Positions 26,308-36,275 are shown, counted from the first letter of the stretch. The stretch: DNA of 64,000 nt from Polynucleobacter sp. MWH-Braz-FAM2G (GCF_018687635.1 NZ_CP061300.1:310001-374000), one strand, 5' to 3'. The notes: generated by a model not told the origin, from the letters alone. A program made the numbers and translations.

Positions 26308-27198
26308 GTGTCTGATTCTGAATATGGCGTGATTGTCGTCCGAATTGTCGGAGGACTAGGTAACCAGATGTTTCAATATGCCTGCGGTCGAGCGGCGGCC
26401 ATACGCAGTCGCAGACAACTCCTACTGGATATATCAGCTTTTGATCGTTACAAGACCCACCAATATGGTCTAGATGGTTTTCGCATTATTGCGCAAATAG
26501 CCTCCCGTAAGTTACAGACAGATTCAAGGCTTCGGGCTAGTCTGCGCCATCTTGGCTTGTCTACGAAAATGCAGATGAATTTGCAAGGTTTTCACTACCT
26601 TAAGGAAGCCGAGGATCTAGCGTTTCAGTCTAGTATGCCAGGGAATTGCATTAAGACTTATTTGGATGGGTATTGGCAGAACGAAGCATATTTCGCCGAT
26701 TCCTCCAATATCATCCGAGCTGAATTTCAGCTCCGTCGTGCTGGAGCTGCGCCAGATGTGCGTGCAATAGCTGGTGATGATTTGCCATTAGTATCTCTGC
26801 ATATCCGCCGTGGTAATTATGTTAACGATCCGAAGGCTAATGCAGTACATGGTGTTCTCGATTTAGGATATTATCTCGATGCTATTGCGCTGCTGACAAA
26901 ACGTATAGGTGAAGGCTTCCATATTGTGGTGTTCTCAGATGACATAGAATGGGTCCGCCAGAAATTAGTCTGCAAGCAACCTCTATCTTTCGTCTCTGGT
27001 TCAACAGCTGTGCCGCATGAGGATTTGCACTTAATGGCATCCTGCGACCACCATATTATCGCCAACAGTTCCTTTAGTTGGTGGGGTGCTTGGCTTAATC
27101 CATCTCCAAAGAAGATGGTTATTGCACCTAAAAATTGGTTCGTTTCACCAAAATTCTCCCATCAATATATTTGCCCCTCATCTTGGGTGCAAATTTAG
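26308..27198 (+). CDS. GT11 alpha-1,2-fucosyltransferase-like enzyme
   Basis: A 296-residue GT11 enzyme with all family blocks: VRIVGGLGNQMFQYACGRAA, the HIRRGNY motif near residue 164 (usually HxRRGDY), FSDDIEW, and ANSSFSWWGAWLN. GT11 enzymes transfer L-fucose, and the colitosyltransferase WbgN of E. coli O55 is, as I recall, a GT11 member, so colitose is a plausible donor here. The start is GTG with a GGGG stretch about 11 nt upstream. It is separated from the GT10 gene by 131 bp containing only an unrecognised 40-codon frame (26179-26301). Confidence 0.85.
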   Translation: MSDSEYGVIVVRIVGGLGNQMFQYACGRAAAIRSRRQLLLDISAFDRYKTHQYGLDGFRIIAQIASRKLQTDSRLRASLRHLGLSTKMQMNLQGFHYLKEAEDLAFQSSMPGNCIKTYLDGYWQNEAYFADSSNIIRAEFQLRRAGAAPDVRAIAGDDLPLVSLHIRRGNYVNDPKANAVHGVLDLGYYLDAIALLTKRIGEGFHIVVFSDDIEWVRQKLVCKQPLSFVSGSTAVPHEDLHLMASCDHHIIANSSFSWWGAWLNPSPKKMVIAPKNWFVSPKFSHQYICPSSWVQI

Positions 27199-27855
27199 AT
27201 TGCTATCATTCCTGTCAAAATTGTCCATGGTTTTCGTTGCCACTCATAAACCTTCAGCATGAGTTACCAGTACGGATAAGAGTGCCATGAAGCAAAGCCC
27301 ATAAAATTTTTGAATTGAATCTCACCTATGTCACCACTATGGAATGCATACTGGTGGATCTAAAAGAAGGTTGATCTAAGCTATAAAACGGCCATCAAGA
27401 TAGCGATTGAGATTAAGGCGCTCCTTGGGTATCTATAGATTTACAAAATTTCTTGGTTTAAGCAGTACATTTATGGTCTAAGCAGTATCCAAATGTCATG
27501 CACTTTATTTGCCAAAATAATATCTTAAGAGTGCAAGTAAAATATATTTCAAGGTAATATTGGATTAGATTTTTATAAATAACTAACAGTATTGCTTAGG
27601 AACTTAATTTGCAAAAGATTTTGAGTATTGATCTTTTGGGATAGCATTGAAAAAATTCTTTATTCTTTTGTAAAAGGATTTTTTTAAAGCAATATCGTAT
27701 GCTACTTTTAGCGGTTGGGTTCTCGGATTAACCCTTATGTAGGCAAAGAATTTATTTCTTTTTAGTAACTTATCTCAATTAATAAATAGTTTAGTGTGGA
27801 ATCTTCCTATTTGGGTAGACCTGTATTTGAAATTTAATTCTTAAGCACATAAAAA
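27199..27855. other. Long gene-free spacer (657 bp)
   Basis: The largest non-coding stretch of the locus. No gene, transposase remnant or tRNA was recognised on either strand. It contains two copies of TAAGCAGTA 20 bp apart (27459-27467 and 27479-27487) and a weak CTTTT/AAAAG hairpin near 27666-27677 followed by a T-tract. It marks the boundary between the sugar-synthesis block and the AT-rich polymerase block. Confidence 0.5.
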
Positions 27856-28866
27856 ATGACCATGATTAGCGTTATCCTTCCAGTTTTTAACTCTGTGAAA
27901 TATATTCTTGCTTCTGTTAACAGTATTTTAAATCAGTCATTCTCGGATTTTGAGCTAATTATTATTGATGATGGATCAACTGACGGGTCTTATGAAATTC
28001 TTACATCCATATCTGATCCGCGTATCCGTCTTGTACGTAATGAAAAAAATATTGGTTTGGTTGATTCGCTGAATTTAGGTTTGCAATTGGCAAAAGGAGT
28101 TTACATAGCTCGAATGGATCATGATGATATTTCTCTGCCACTTCGACTTGAAAAGCAATTTAGATTTTTGTCCAGCAATTCAAATATAGGCGTCCTTGGT
28201 ACAGGGTATCAATTAATTGATCAACTAGGAAGACGTGGGCATGTTTATCAGCAACCAAGCTCGCATGAAGAAATTGCTTGGGCAATGTCTTTTTTGTGTC
28301 CAATTGCTCATCCAACGGTCATGTTTAGAAGCTCAATAATATGGAATGAACCAGCATATTTGAAATTAGCCAGTTATGCAGAGGACTACGAATTATGGGA
28401 GAGATTAAGTCTCAAATACAATTTTGCCAACCTTCCTGAGCCTTTGCTTTTATTGAGGAAGCATGAAAGAAATATGACTAATATTTGGAGTAAAGAAGGA
28501 TTTGATATTGCGTCAACTATTTCAAAGAGGAGGGTCGAGAAAGCGTTGGGTCGGTCAGTTTCTTATCAAAATATTAGCTGCCTATATTCTCAAGGAAGAC
28601 TAAATAGAGATAGGGCATTAGCATGCTCAGTGTTAATTATAGAGTTGCTTAAGGTCTATCGAAATGAGAATATACATGTATCCACCAATGTTCTTTGCGA
28701 CGCCGCTAAGAGAATTCTGTTAATGGGTCTGCGATCACGGAATGTATGGACAGTGATGTTATGTCTAGCTAAATCCCTAAGAATTACAACAAAATTTATA
28801 AAACCCCTTGTATTAAATGCTTATATTCGATTAAGTGGGAATGGAATAATTAAGATTATTGGATGA
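27856..28866 (+). CDS. GT2 glycosyltransferase
   Basis: A 336-residue GT2 enzyme: ISVILPVFNSVKYILASVNS, LIIIDDGSTDGSYEIL, and YIARMDHDDISLPLRLEKQF with the DxD. LASYAEDYELWERLS provides the ED segment usual in this family. The C-terminal third is basic and not conserved. Similar overall to the 22326 GT2 enzyme but with clearly different sequence. It opens the third block. Confidence 0.87.
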   Translation: MTMISVILPVFNSVKYILASVNSILNQSFSDFELIIIDDGSTDGSYEILTSISDPRIRLVRNEKNIGLVDSLNLGLQLAKGVYIARMDHDDISLPLRLEKQFRFLSSNSNIGVLGTGYQLIDQLGRRGHVYQQPSSHEEIAWAMSFLCPIAHPTVMFRSSIIWNEPAYLKLASYAEDYELWERLSLKYNFANLPEPLLLLRKHERNMTNIWSKEGFDIASTISKRRVEKALGRSVSYQNISCLYSQGRLNRDRALACSVLIIELLKVYRNENIHVSTNVLCDAAKRILLMGLRSRNVWTVMLCLAKSLRITTKFIKPLVLNAYIRLSGNGIIKIIG

Positions 28867-28927
28867 GATAGGATTTGGATTATGAATAATGAATTATGTT
28901 AGAACGAATTTTTGATTCAAAAATAAT

Positions 28928-29974
28928 ATGAATATAAAATTTTTTCCCGTATTCACCATAATAGCGATTACAGCGTTCATGGCTTTTGAGTATTTATATG
29001 AAATAAAGCCGTTTATGATTGCTATTGCAAATGGAGATGAAGGATTAAGACCATTTTTGATGAATTCTGATACTTCAGTTTATATTTTATTGCATAAAAA
29101 TAACGATTTATATTCTATATTAACGGATATTTTTGCCACAAAAAACGCATACGGACCAATTTTGCTTTTGAGCATTTTTTCAGGAAATTACGATTTTATT
29201 TTATTATTTTATTTGGGAATATTTTTATTTGCATTGATTAAACTTAAAAAGTATTTTAGTATTAACATTTATATATTCACAGCTCTGTTTCTATTGAATC
29301 CTTTAAATTCTATGTATTTTCTTAGTGTAAATAAAGATATATTGGCTGTTTTTATCATTATTTTTCTATCGATCTATGCCGCATCAAATAAAAAAATATA
29401 TATTACCCTGTCTTTATTGCTATCGATATTTTGTAAATTTGAGATGACTATATTTATTTGTCTGTATTATTTTATTTCTCAACTTAACCAAAAGATGAGG
29501 TGGACGGCTATAATTTGCTTTCTAATAATTATAACGTTTTCCTATTCAAATCTACCTGGTATGGCTGAAAAAATTTTAGTTCTAAATGAAGCTCAAAATA
29601 CAAAAAGTGTTGGGATAACTCTATTTGCAAATGAGTTATCTATGAATTATTATTTATATATAATTACTATAATTCCAATGATTTTAATGTCAATTATAGA
29701 GGGGATTATAATTTATTTTAAGTATGATGAGTTTAATGTTGATTTTATTCCAATCTATCTATCATCATTATTGACAATATTTGCTTTATTTCTCTCAATT
29801 AAAAAAATCAAATTTATCATTTATAATAATTATTCATTGTTATTGATATTATATATATTGTTGGTTTCGCTTGTTCCATTTCCGCATCATCGGTACATAT
29901 ATCCTATTTATACTTTATTTATATTAGCAATTTGTTCAAAAAATACTAATTTATTTAGATTAAATGACCAATAA
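28928..29974 (+). CDS. Putative O-antigen polymerase (Wzy-like membrane protein)
   Basis: A 348-residue, very hydrophobic protein with about nine to ten predicted helices and almost no soluble domain. NPLNSMYFLSVNKDILAVFI near residues 122-141 resembles the Asn-Lys-Asp segment after a loop in several Wzy/EpsG-type polymerases, and a C-terminal FPHHRYIYPIYTLF has the basic residues common in such proteins. Wzy proteins are poorly conserved, so the call rests on topology, AT-rich composition and locus position. It overlaps the next glycosyltransferase by 11 bp. Confidence 0.6.
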   Translation: MNIKFFPVFTIIAITAFMAFEYLYEIKPFMIAIANGDEGLRPFLMNSDTSVYILLHKNNDLYSILTDIFATKNAYGPILLLSIFSGNYDFILLFYLGIFLFALIKLKKYFSINIYIFTALFLLNPLNSMYFLSVNKDILAVFIIIFLSIYAASNKKIYITLSLLLSIFCKFEMTIFICLYYFISQLNQKMRWTAIICFLIIITFSYSNLPGMAEKILVLNEAQNTKSVGITLFANELSMNYYLYIITIIPMILMSIIEGIIIYFKYDEFNVDFIPIYLSSLLTIFALFLSIKKIKFIIYNNYSLLLILYILLVSLVPFPHHRYIYPIYTLFILAICSKNTNLFRLNDQ

Positions 29975-31004
29975 AAAAATAATCTATGCCCCAAATTTGA
30001 GTAAAGGGGGCGGTCGAGTCATACTTGAAAATTTAATATTTTCCTTGCCTGATTTTTCCAACTTTACTCTTTATGTAGATGCGCGTTTGAAGGGTTTGTT
30101 ATCAGCCCTTCCTGGGGCGCAAATATTTTATGTTGAGCCTTCTATAAAGGGTAGATTACTATCTGAGATGCATATTCTGCGTTTATGTCAAACTGGCGAC
30201 AAAATTTTTTTTATGGGTAGTCTTGGACCTCTATTTAAATTAAGGGCTAAAACTTTTTTGTATATTCATAATATTTATCTTGTAACCAATAAAAGTATGA
30301 AAGGTTTGAAGTGGACTACAAAACTTAGACTTTCAATAGAAAAAATATGGTTGTTAGTTAGTTTAAAAAACATAGATGAAGTTATTGTGCAAACAATTTC
30401 CATGAGACGCTTTCTTTTAGATTTAAAAATAGCGCCCAATAAACCTATTCATGTTTTACCAATTTTTGACAGTAAAAAATTCTTTGAAGAAATAAAAAAA
30501 ATAAAAATATCCTCCAGCAGTATTGATTATTTTTATCCTGCATCAGGAGACGCGCACAAGAATCATAAAAATTTGATTTTTGCCTGGGTTGAATTATCTA
30601 AGATAAATTTATATCCATCGCTATATATAACAGTAGACCCGAGAGAGTATGGCGAGTTATTTAAATTTATAAGTTATAACACAAGAAAATATAATTTAAA
30701 TATTATTAATTTAGGGACACTATCTTATTCTGAAGCTATTGCGAGATATATGGAAACTAAAGCTATAATATATCCGTCTTTATTTGAGTCTTATGGCTTA
30801 CCTCTTTATGAGGCTAGATTATTAAATTTAGATGTTTTAGCAAGTGCCGCTGATTTTGTAAGGGAGTTAGTTGAGCCAGCTCAGACCTTTGATCCAAGCT
30901 CGCCATATTCAATCGCTAATGCAGTGATGCGACATATGAAAATTCCCACACCAAAGATTGAGACTACCCACTTTGATGGATGTACTTTTTTTCAAAAATT
31001 CTAA
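29964..31004 (+). CDS. GT4 glycosyltransferase
   Basis: A 346-residue GT4 enzyme in the same AT-rich island as the polymerase. KIIYAPNLSKGGGRVILENL gives the N-terminal acceptor loop, DYFYPASGDAHKNHKNLIFA opens the donor domain, and IIYPSLFESYGLPLYEARLL near residues 267-286 is the E-x7-E donor motif. It overlaps the polymerase by 11 bp, and the next gene probably starts 2 bp beyond its stop. Confidence 0.82.
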   Translation: MTNKKIIYAPNLSKGGGRVILENLIFSLPDFSNFTLYVDARLKGLLSALPGAQIFYVEPSIKGRLLSEMHILRLCQTGDKIFFMGSLGPLFKLRAKTFLYIHNIYLVTNKSMKGLKWTTKLRLSIEKIWLLVSLKNIDEVIVQTISMRRFLLDLKIAPNKPIHVLPIFDSKKFFEEIKKIKISSSSIDYFYPASGDAHKNHKNLIFAWVELSKINLYPSLYITVDPREYGELFKFISYNTRKYNLNIINLGTLSYSEAIARYMETKAIIYPSLFESYGLPLYEARLLNLDVLASAADFVRELVEPAQTFDPSSPYSIANAVMRHMKIPTPKIETTHFDGCTFFQKF

Positions 31005-31006
31005 TT

Positions 31007-32236
31007 TTGAATATATTAATTTTTTCTCAACACTTTTACCCGGAGTCATTTCGTATTAACGAGTTGGCTGAAGAGCTATCGGCGAATGTAGATAATGTTT
31101 TTGTTTTGACTGGTAAGCCAAATTATCCTAATGGGGATATTTACCTGGGATATAGTGCTTTTGGACTTCAGATTGAAAGGCAGAAATCATTCACAATTTT
31201 TCGCGTGCCTTTGATTCCAAGAGGCAAAGGCGGGGCAATTAAAATGTTGTTAAACTATCTTTCATTTATTATCAGCGCGCTATTTCTGGCACCAATATTG
31301 TTACGAAAACTTAATATTGATGTTATTTTTGTATATGGCACATCTCCCTTAATTCAAGGCATATCTGCAATTCCTTTGCGGTATCAATTTAAGGCAAAGC
31401 TTATTACTTGGGTTCAAGATTTATGGCCAGAGGATCTTGCATCTACTGGTTATATAACTAATAAATTTTTATTGAAAATAAATGAGTGGCCTGCTAGGTT
31501 ATTATATTTTTTCTCAGACAGAATATTGGTGCAGTCAAATGCGTTTTTAGGCCCTGTAAGACGCCTGACTAGTAATCCTGAAATTTATGTTTTGCCAAAT
31601 CCAGCAGAAAGACATGTTTTTTTTCAAAATCGGTCTATTGAGATTCCAAAATTAATGGACCAAATGCTTGGAAAGTTCAATGTAGTTTTTGCTGGAAACA
31701 TTGGTAATAATCAGTCAATCCAAACGATTATTGAGGCTGCTGAAATAATCAAATACCATAAAGAAATTCAAATTATTATGGTTGGAAGTGGTAGCTATAG
31801 TGAGAGGCTAAAACAAGAGATTAGCGAGCGCAACTTAAATAATTTGGTTGCTGTCGGTCGCTATGATTCTGAATACATGCCATCCATTTTTGAGTGCAGT
31901 GACGCATTATTAGTTACATTGGGCGCAAAAGAGAATTTAGGGTGGACAGTGCCTTGTAAGGTTCAAACCTATATGGCTGCTGGAAGGCCAATTATCGGAT
32001 CAATTAGCGGAGAGGGTAAGTTAGTAATTGAGGCATCTGGTGCTGGTTTGACTGCTGACGCTGAAGATCCGGTTGGATTGGCAAATTGCATAATTCAATT
32101 ATTCGGGATGGACTCTCAGTCTAGGGCTGTTATGGGTAATGCGGGAAGGCAATTTGCAGAAAAAAATTATCACCCTCAAAAAATTTCACAAATTCTGATG
32201 GATCATTTTAAAAGTGCATTGGGGGGCAAGGGGTAA
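31007..32236 (+). CDS. wbuB: GT4 glycosyltransferase, WbuB-type (putative L-fucosamine transferase)
   Basis: A 409-residue GT4 enzyme resembling WbuB. The N-terminus NILIFSQHFYPESFRINELA is canonical for this group when translation starts at TTG 31007, 2 bp after the previous stop; the longer frame from ATG 30980 adds nine codons that overlap the preceding gene. TGKPNYPNG, ITWVQDLWPEDL and VFAGNIGNNQSIQTIIEAAE are typical. WbuB transfers L-FucNAc in several O-antigen clusters, and the fnlB-fnlA-fnlC genes that make UDP-L-FucNAc follow directly. Confidence 0.78.
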   Translation: MNILIFSQHFYPESFRINELAEELSANVDNVFVLTGKPNYPNGDIYLGYSAFGLQIERQKSFTIFRVPLIPRGKGGAIKMLLNYLSFIISALFLAPILLRKLNIDVIFVYGTSPLIQGISAIPLRYQFKAKLITWVQDLWPEDLASTGYITNKFLLKINEWPARLLYFFSDRILVQSNAFLGPVRRLTSNPEIYVLPNPAERHVFFQNRSIEIPKLMDQMLGKFNVVFAGNIGNNQSIQTIIEAAEIIKYHKEIQIIMVGSGSYSERLKQEISERNLNNLVAVGRYDSEYMPSIFECSDALLVTLGAKENLGWTVPCKVQTYMAAGRPIIGSISGEGKLVIEASGAGLTADAEDPVGLANCIIQLFGMDSQSRAVMGNAGRQFAEKNYHPQKISQILMDHFKSALGGKG

Positions 32237-32240
32237 AAGT

Positions 32241-33107
32241 ATGAATGTGCTCATATTAGGAGTAACTGGATTGATTGGGTCAACATTAGCCAGATATTTG
32301 GCTCAAGACAAGCAAATGCAGGTTTTTGGTTCAACTCGTAAAAGTGAATTTAATGCTGGATTGGTTGGATTGGAAAATGATCATATATATAAAAATATCA
32401 ATATTGAGGATATTGATAGCCTAGTTGCGATGCTGGAAAAAAGTATGCCATCAATTGTGATCAATTGCGCTGGAATTACTAAGCACCTTATGGAATCAAA
32501 TAATCCAATTGCGGTATTGCCCATCAACTCCATATTTCCCCATCGTTTGGGTAAATTATGCGGCTTGATGGGCATACGATTGATCCAAATTAGCTCTGAT
32601 TGTGTATTTTCAGGCGCTACCGGTTCATATACCGAAGAGAGTATTGCGGATGCTCTTGACTTGTATGGGAGATCTAAGGCGTTTGGTGAAATAGCTAACC
32701 AATGCAACTGTATTACATTAAGAACCTCGACTATTGGTCATGAAATCGAAACGCGGCATGGTTTGCTTGAGTGGTTTCTTCATCAAAAAAGCATCTGTAG
32801 TGGATTCGGTAAAGCCATATTTTCTGGCTTAACTTCTTTTGAGTTGGCAAAGGTAATAAAAAATTTCGTAATTCCAAACCAAGCAATTTATGGTTTGTAC
32901 AACATAGCTGCTGAGCCAATATCCAAGTATGACTTACTTTGCCTGATTGCAAATGTTTATCATAAAGATGTGATGATCGTGAAGAATGATGAATTCGTGA
33001 TTGATCGCTCCCTTATTCCTGAAAAGTTCTTCAAATCAACTGGCTATAAAGCCCCAAGCTGGATTAACATGATTAGTGATATGTACAATGCGAGGCCAAA
33101 TGTTTAA
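32241..33107 (+). CDS. fnlB: UDP-L-FucNAc synthesis reductase (FnlB/WbjC, RmlD-like)
   Basis: A 288-residue SDR of the RmlD-like group: NVLILGVTGLIGSTLARYL, then VINCAGITKH, ISSDCVFSGATGSYTEES and YGRSKAFGE. WbjC reduces the 4-keto-hexosamine intermediate in UDP-L-FucNAc synthesis. The ATG at 32241 has GGGG 8 nt upstream; an earlier in-frame ATG (32214) overlaps the previous gene. The next gene, FnlA, begins inside its last codons, as in known fnl operons. Confidence 0.82.
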   Translation: MNVLILGVTGLIGSTLARYLAQDKQMQVFGSTRKSEFNAGLVGLENDHIYKNINIEDIDSLVAMLEKSMPSIVINCAGITKHLMESNNPIAVLPINSIFPHRLGKLCGLMGIRLIQISSDCVFSGATGSYTEESIADALDLYGRSKAFGEIANQCNCITLRTSTIGHEIETRHGLLEWFLHQKSICSGFGKAIFSGLTSFELAKVIKNFVIPNQAIYGLYNIAAEPISKYDLLCLIANVYHKDVMIVKNDEFVIDRSLIPEKFFKSTGYKAPSWINMISDMYNARPNV

Positions 33108-34110
33108 AGATAAAGTCTTAATGATCACCGGGGGAACAGGATCTTTTGGGACTGCAGTTTTAAAAAGATTTCTTCTCACTGACGTGAAGGAGATTCGTAT
33201 TTTTAGTAGGGATGAAAAGAAGCAGGAAGATATGCGAATTACTTATGCAAATGAAAAGCTAAAATTTTGCATTGGAGATGTAAGAAATTTATCTAGCATC
33301 AATGATTCGATGTGTGGTGTTGACTACGTCTTTCATGCCGCTGCTTTAAAGCAAGTTCCATCATGTGAGTTTTATCCAATGGAGGCAGTTCAAACTAATA
33401 TACTTGGAACTCATAATGTTTTGACATCTGCAAGCGCGTTTGGAGTAAAAAAGGTAGTGGTTCTAAGCACTGATAAAGCTGTATACCCAATAAATGCAAT
33501 GGGGATTTCAAAGGCGATGGCCGAAAAAGTGATGATTGCTAAATCCAGAAATCAAGCTAAGGGCGAGACAATTTTTTGCGGAACACGTTATGGAAATGTG
33601 ATGGCCTCAAGAGGATCGGTAATACCCTTGTTCATTACCCAATTGTTGGAGGACAAGCCTATAACAATTACGGATCCTGATATGACTAGATTTTTAATGT
33701 CGCTTGATGAGTCGGTTGATCTCGTATTGCATGCATATTACGAGGGGCGCCAAGGCGACATACTTGTCCAGAAGTCTCCCTCCTCAACCGTGGCTGATTT
33801 AGCTCAAGCGTTAAAAGAAATTTTCTCCAAGAAAAATAAAATTAACGTGATTGGGACGAGGCATGGTGAAAAGCTTTATGAGTCACTTGTATCGCGTGAA
33901 GAAATGGCAAGATCCGAGGATATGGGAAAATATTATAGAATTCCCGCAGATAATCGCGATTTAAATTACGCAAAATATTTTAGCGAGGGGGAGGAAAAGA
34001 TATCTTATCTTGATGATTACACCTCCCACAGTACGACACGATTAAATGTTGAGCAGTTAAAAGAGCTTCTACTCAATTTGGATTATGTGAAAAAGGCTTT
34101 AAATGTATAA
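33100..34110 (+). CDS. fnlA: UDP-GlcNAc 4,6-dehydratase / 5-epimerase (FnlA/WbjB/CapE)
   Basis: A 336-residue soluble SDR. MFKDKVLMITGGTGSFG, IRIFSRDEKKQEDMR, VFHAAALKQVPSCEFYP, STDKAVYPINAMGISKAM and GTRYGNVMASRGSVIPLF match FnlA/CapE along the chain. The start at 33100 gives the family N-terminus; 33076 would add eight residues. It performs the first step from UDP-GlcNAc toward UDP-L-FucNAc. It overlaps both neighbours by 8 bp, consistent with an intact coupled operon. Confidence 0.92.
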   Translation: MFKDKVLMITGGTGSFGTAVLKRFLLTDVKEIRIFSRDEKKQEDMRITYANEKLKFCIGDVRNLSSINDSMCGVDYVFHAAALKQVPSCEFYPMEAVQTNILGTHNVLTSASAFGVKKVVVLSTDKAVYPINAMGISKAMAEKVMIAKSRNQAKGETIFCGTRYGNVMASRGSVIPLFITQLLEDKPITITDPDMTRFLMSLDESVDLVLHAYYEGRQGDILVQKSPSSTVADLAQALKEIFSKKNKINVIGTRHGEKLYESLVSREEMARSEDMGKYYRIPADNRDLNYAKYFSEGEEKISYLDDYTSHSTTRLNVEQLKELLLNLDYVKKALNV

Positions 34111-35233
34111 GGTAATGACAATTGTTGGTACGCGACCAGAGCTAATAAAAATGAGTCGAGTCATTGCCGAATTTGACAATAATCTTAATCATATTCTTGT
34201 GCATACTGGGCAGAACTATGATTATGAGTTAAATCAACTTTTCTTTGAAGATTTGGGAATCAGAAGGCCTGATTATTTTTTAGAGGCCGTTGGGGAAAAT
34301 GCCGCACAAACTATTGGCAGAGTTATAGAAAGTGCAGATGTGGTTTTTGAAAAGGAAGAGCCTGATGCAGTTATGTTATACGGAGATACAAATTCTTGCA
34401 TGGCGGTAATAGCAGCAAAACGCAGAAAAATCCCTGTATTTCATATGGAAGCGGGAAACCGATGTTTTGATCAACGAGTGCCAGAGGAGTTAAACCGTAA
34501 AGTATTGGATCATTTAAGTGACATCAATTTAGTGCTAACAGAGCACGCAAGAAGATATCTAATCGCCGAGGGTATACGACCAGAAACAATTATTAAAACA
34601 GGCTCGCACATGCGCGAAGTTCTAGATTTTTATATGCCGAAAATATTAAAATCTAAAGCATTAGAGGAAATGGGTCTTGGGTCTAAAGGGTATTTTTTGG
34701 TAAGCGCCCATCGAGAGGAAAATGTTGATTCACAGTCAAACCTTAAAGATTTAATCAACACACTTAATGGATTGGCTGAAAAATATAATTTACCAGTAAT
34801 AGTCTCCACCCACCCTAGAACTAGGAAGAGATTAGATGCATTAAGGGTGAATGATTTTGATGCTAGAGTTAAATTTTTAAAACCTTTTGGATTTTGCGAC
34901 TATATTAAATTGCAAATGGAGGCTCTTTGTGTGATCTCTGATAGCGGGACGATTACGGAAGAGGGCTCCCTTTTGAATCTGCCGGCAATTACTATTCGCA
35001 ATGCGCATGAGCGACCAGAGGGAATGGATGTTGGTACATTGATAATGTCTGGCTTAAAGAGGGAGAGAGTGCTTGATGCAGTGCAAGTTATCGTATCTCA
35101 ACACTCTAATGGCTATAGAGTTATGCCACCTGTGACAGATTATGAAACTCAATTTGCATCTAAACAATTATTAAGAATTGTATTAAGTTATATTGATTAT
35201 ATTAATCGAACTATTTGGTCTAAGGCTTCATAA
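34103..35233 (+). CDS. fnlC: UDP-HexNAc C2-epimerase (FnlC/WbjD)
   Basis: A 376-residue UDP-GlcNAc 2-epimerase-fold protein: VGTRPELIKMSRVIAEFD, HTGQNYDYELNQLFFEDLG, LYGDTNSCMA, FHMEAGNRCFDQRVPEE and SAHREENVD are clear. In this operon position it is the third step, making UDP-L-FucNAc. It starts inside the fnlA stop and is followed after 5 bp by the second initiating transferase. Confidence 0.9.
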   Translation: MYKVMTIVGTRPELIKMSRVIAEFDNNLNHILVHTGQNYDYELNQLFFEDLGIRRPDYFLEAVGENAAQTIGRVIESADVVFEKEEPDAVMLYGDTNSCMAVIAAKRRKIPVFHMEAGNRCFDQRVPEELNRKVLDHLSDINLVLTEHARRYLIAEGIRPETIIKTGSHMREVLDFYMPKILKSKALEEMGLGSKGYFLVSAHREENVDSQSNLKDLINTLNGLAEKYNLPVIVSTHPRTRKRLDALRVNDFDARVKFLKPFGFCDYIKLQMEALCVISDSGTITEEGSLLNLPAITIRNAHERPEGMDVGTLIMSGLKRERVLDAVQVIVSQHSNGYRVMPPVTDYETQFASKQLLRIVLSYIDYINRTIWSKAS

Positions 35234-35238
35234 GCAAT

Positions 35239-35973
35239 ATGCTTACTCATAATGAGGTTATCTCTGAACCTAAAGAGGCATTTCCTTACAAGCCACCTAG
35301 TGCAGAAATTCTCCAAGGTTATCCTCATATTTTTCAAATAAACGAGCCTCTTTCTCCAAGATTTTTTAAGGTGCTGTTTGATAAATTTGTGGCAATTATT
35401 TTTCTTTTGCTTGCTGCACCTATTTTTTTAATATTGAAGTTAGCATTTGTGATTGAAGGTTTGTTGAGCCCTGAAAACAGTGGCCCCATGTTTTTTTATT
35501 ACAATGCAGTTAGTGCTGGAAAAATTATTCCTAAATATAAAATTCGACTGATTAAAAAAAAGTACATAGAGCCTGAGGGAGCAAAGCGACATGACTGGAT
35601 TGCCTATTCCGCCGAGTGGACTCCTGATAGTCGTACTCTTGTGGGGCAATTTGTTAAAAAGTATTACTTAGATGAGTTGCCTCAGTTTTGGAGTGTTCTA
35701 AAAGGGGATATGAGTATTGTGGGTCCTCGCCCTTTGTCAGTTTTACACTACGAGAGAGATCGTGCGCAGGGTAATGTAACTAGATTTTTATTACGTGGAG
35801 GATTGCTGGGTTTGGGCCATATTAATAAAGGCACTCCTGAGATGGGTAATCCTATTTATGAGTATGAGTATGTAGATCAGTATCTTAAGCGATCTTCTTT
35901 TGGTCTCCTGTGCCTTGACCTTTGGATCATCTGGAGGGGGGTGTTAGTAATTGTCAGGGGGGGTGGTTACTGA
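35239..35973 (+). CDS. Polyprenyl-phosphate sugar-phosphate transferase, second initiating enzyme
   Basis: A 244-residue PglC/WcaJ-family protein with a longer N-terminal extension (about 45 residues) than the 3081 gene, one membrane helix at about 53-72, and the core motifs YLDELPQFWSVLKGDMSIVG followed by PRPLSVLHYERDR near residues 141-168. It should load a sugar phosphate onto undecaprenyl phosphate; its donor may differ from the enzyme at 3081. It closes the plus-strand block after fnlC. Confidence 0.8.
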   Translation: MLTHNEVISEPKEAFPYKPPSAEILQGYPHIFQINEPLSPRFFKVLFDKFVAIIFLLLAAPIFLILKLAFVIEGLLSPENSGPMFFYYNAVSAGKIIPKYKIRLIKKKYIEPEGAKRHDWIAYSAEWTPDSRTLVGQFVKKYYLDELPQFWSVLKGDMSIVGPRPLSVLHYERDRAQGNVTRFLLRGGLLGLGHINKGTPEMGNPIYEYEYVDQYLKRSSFGLLCLDLWIIWRGVLVIVRGGGY

Positions 35974-36275
35974 GTTATGATTTAGTCCGTTAGTAATATT
36001 TAGGGCCCCATTTAAAATCTCTCGAAATTTGTGCCAATGTGAAGATTAAAAACTGTTGTGTAGAGCAGTTTGTGCTTGAAAAAGAATTACTTGGAATTTC
36101 ATTTTATATTTAATAAGTAAAGCCACTCTTTTCATAAGGTATGATGATTTGAGGATTGCTGGGGATGGGACCACTTTAGCGCCCGTCTATATCTTGAATT
36201 TCGAATCAATATAGCTATATTTACTGGTGATTTTCTGGTCGTGAATATTAAATCAGCATAGAACAAAGTTAAATC
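35974..36275. other. Gene-free spacer between converging units (302 bp)
   Basis: Separates the plus-strand block from the minus-strand operon that ends at 36276. No terminator with a T-tract was found. A 14-bp perfect palindrome (AATATAGCTATATT, 36208-36221) is present but AT-rich and may be chance. Confidence 0.4.

Noticed and set aside
36208..36221. AATATAGCTATATT palindrome as a terminator or operator
   Set aside because: AT-rich, no T-tract and far from promoter-like sequence; likely chance.
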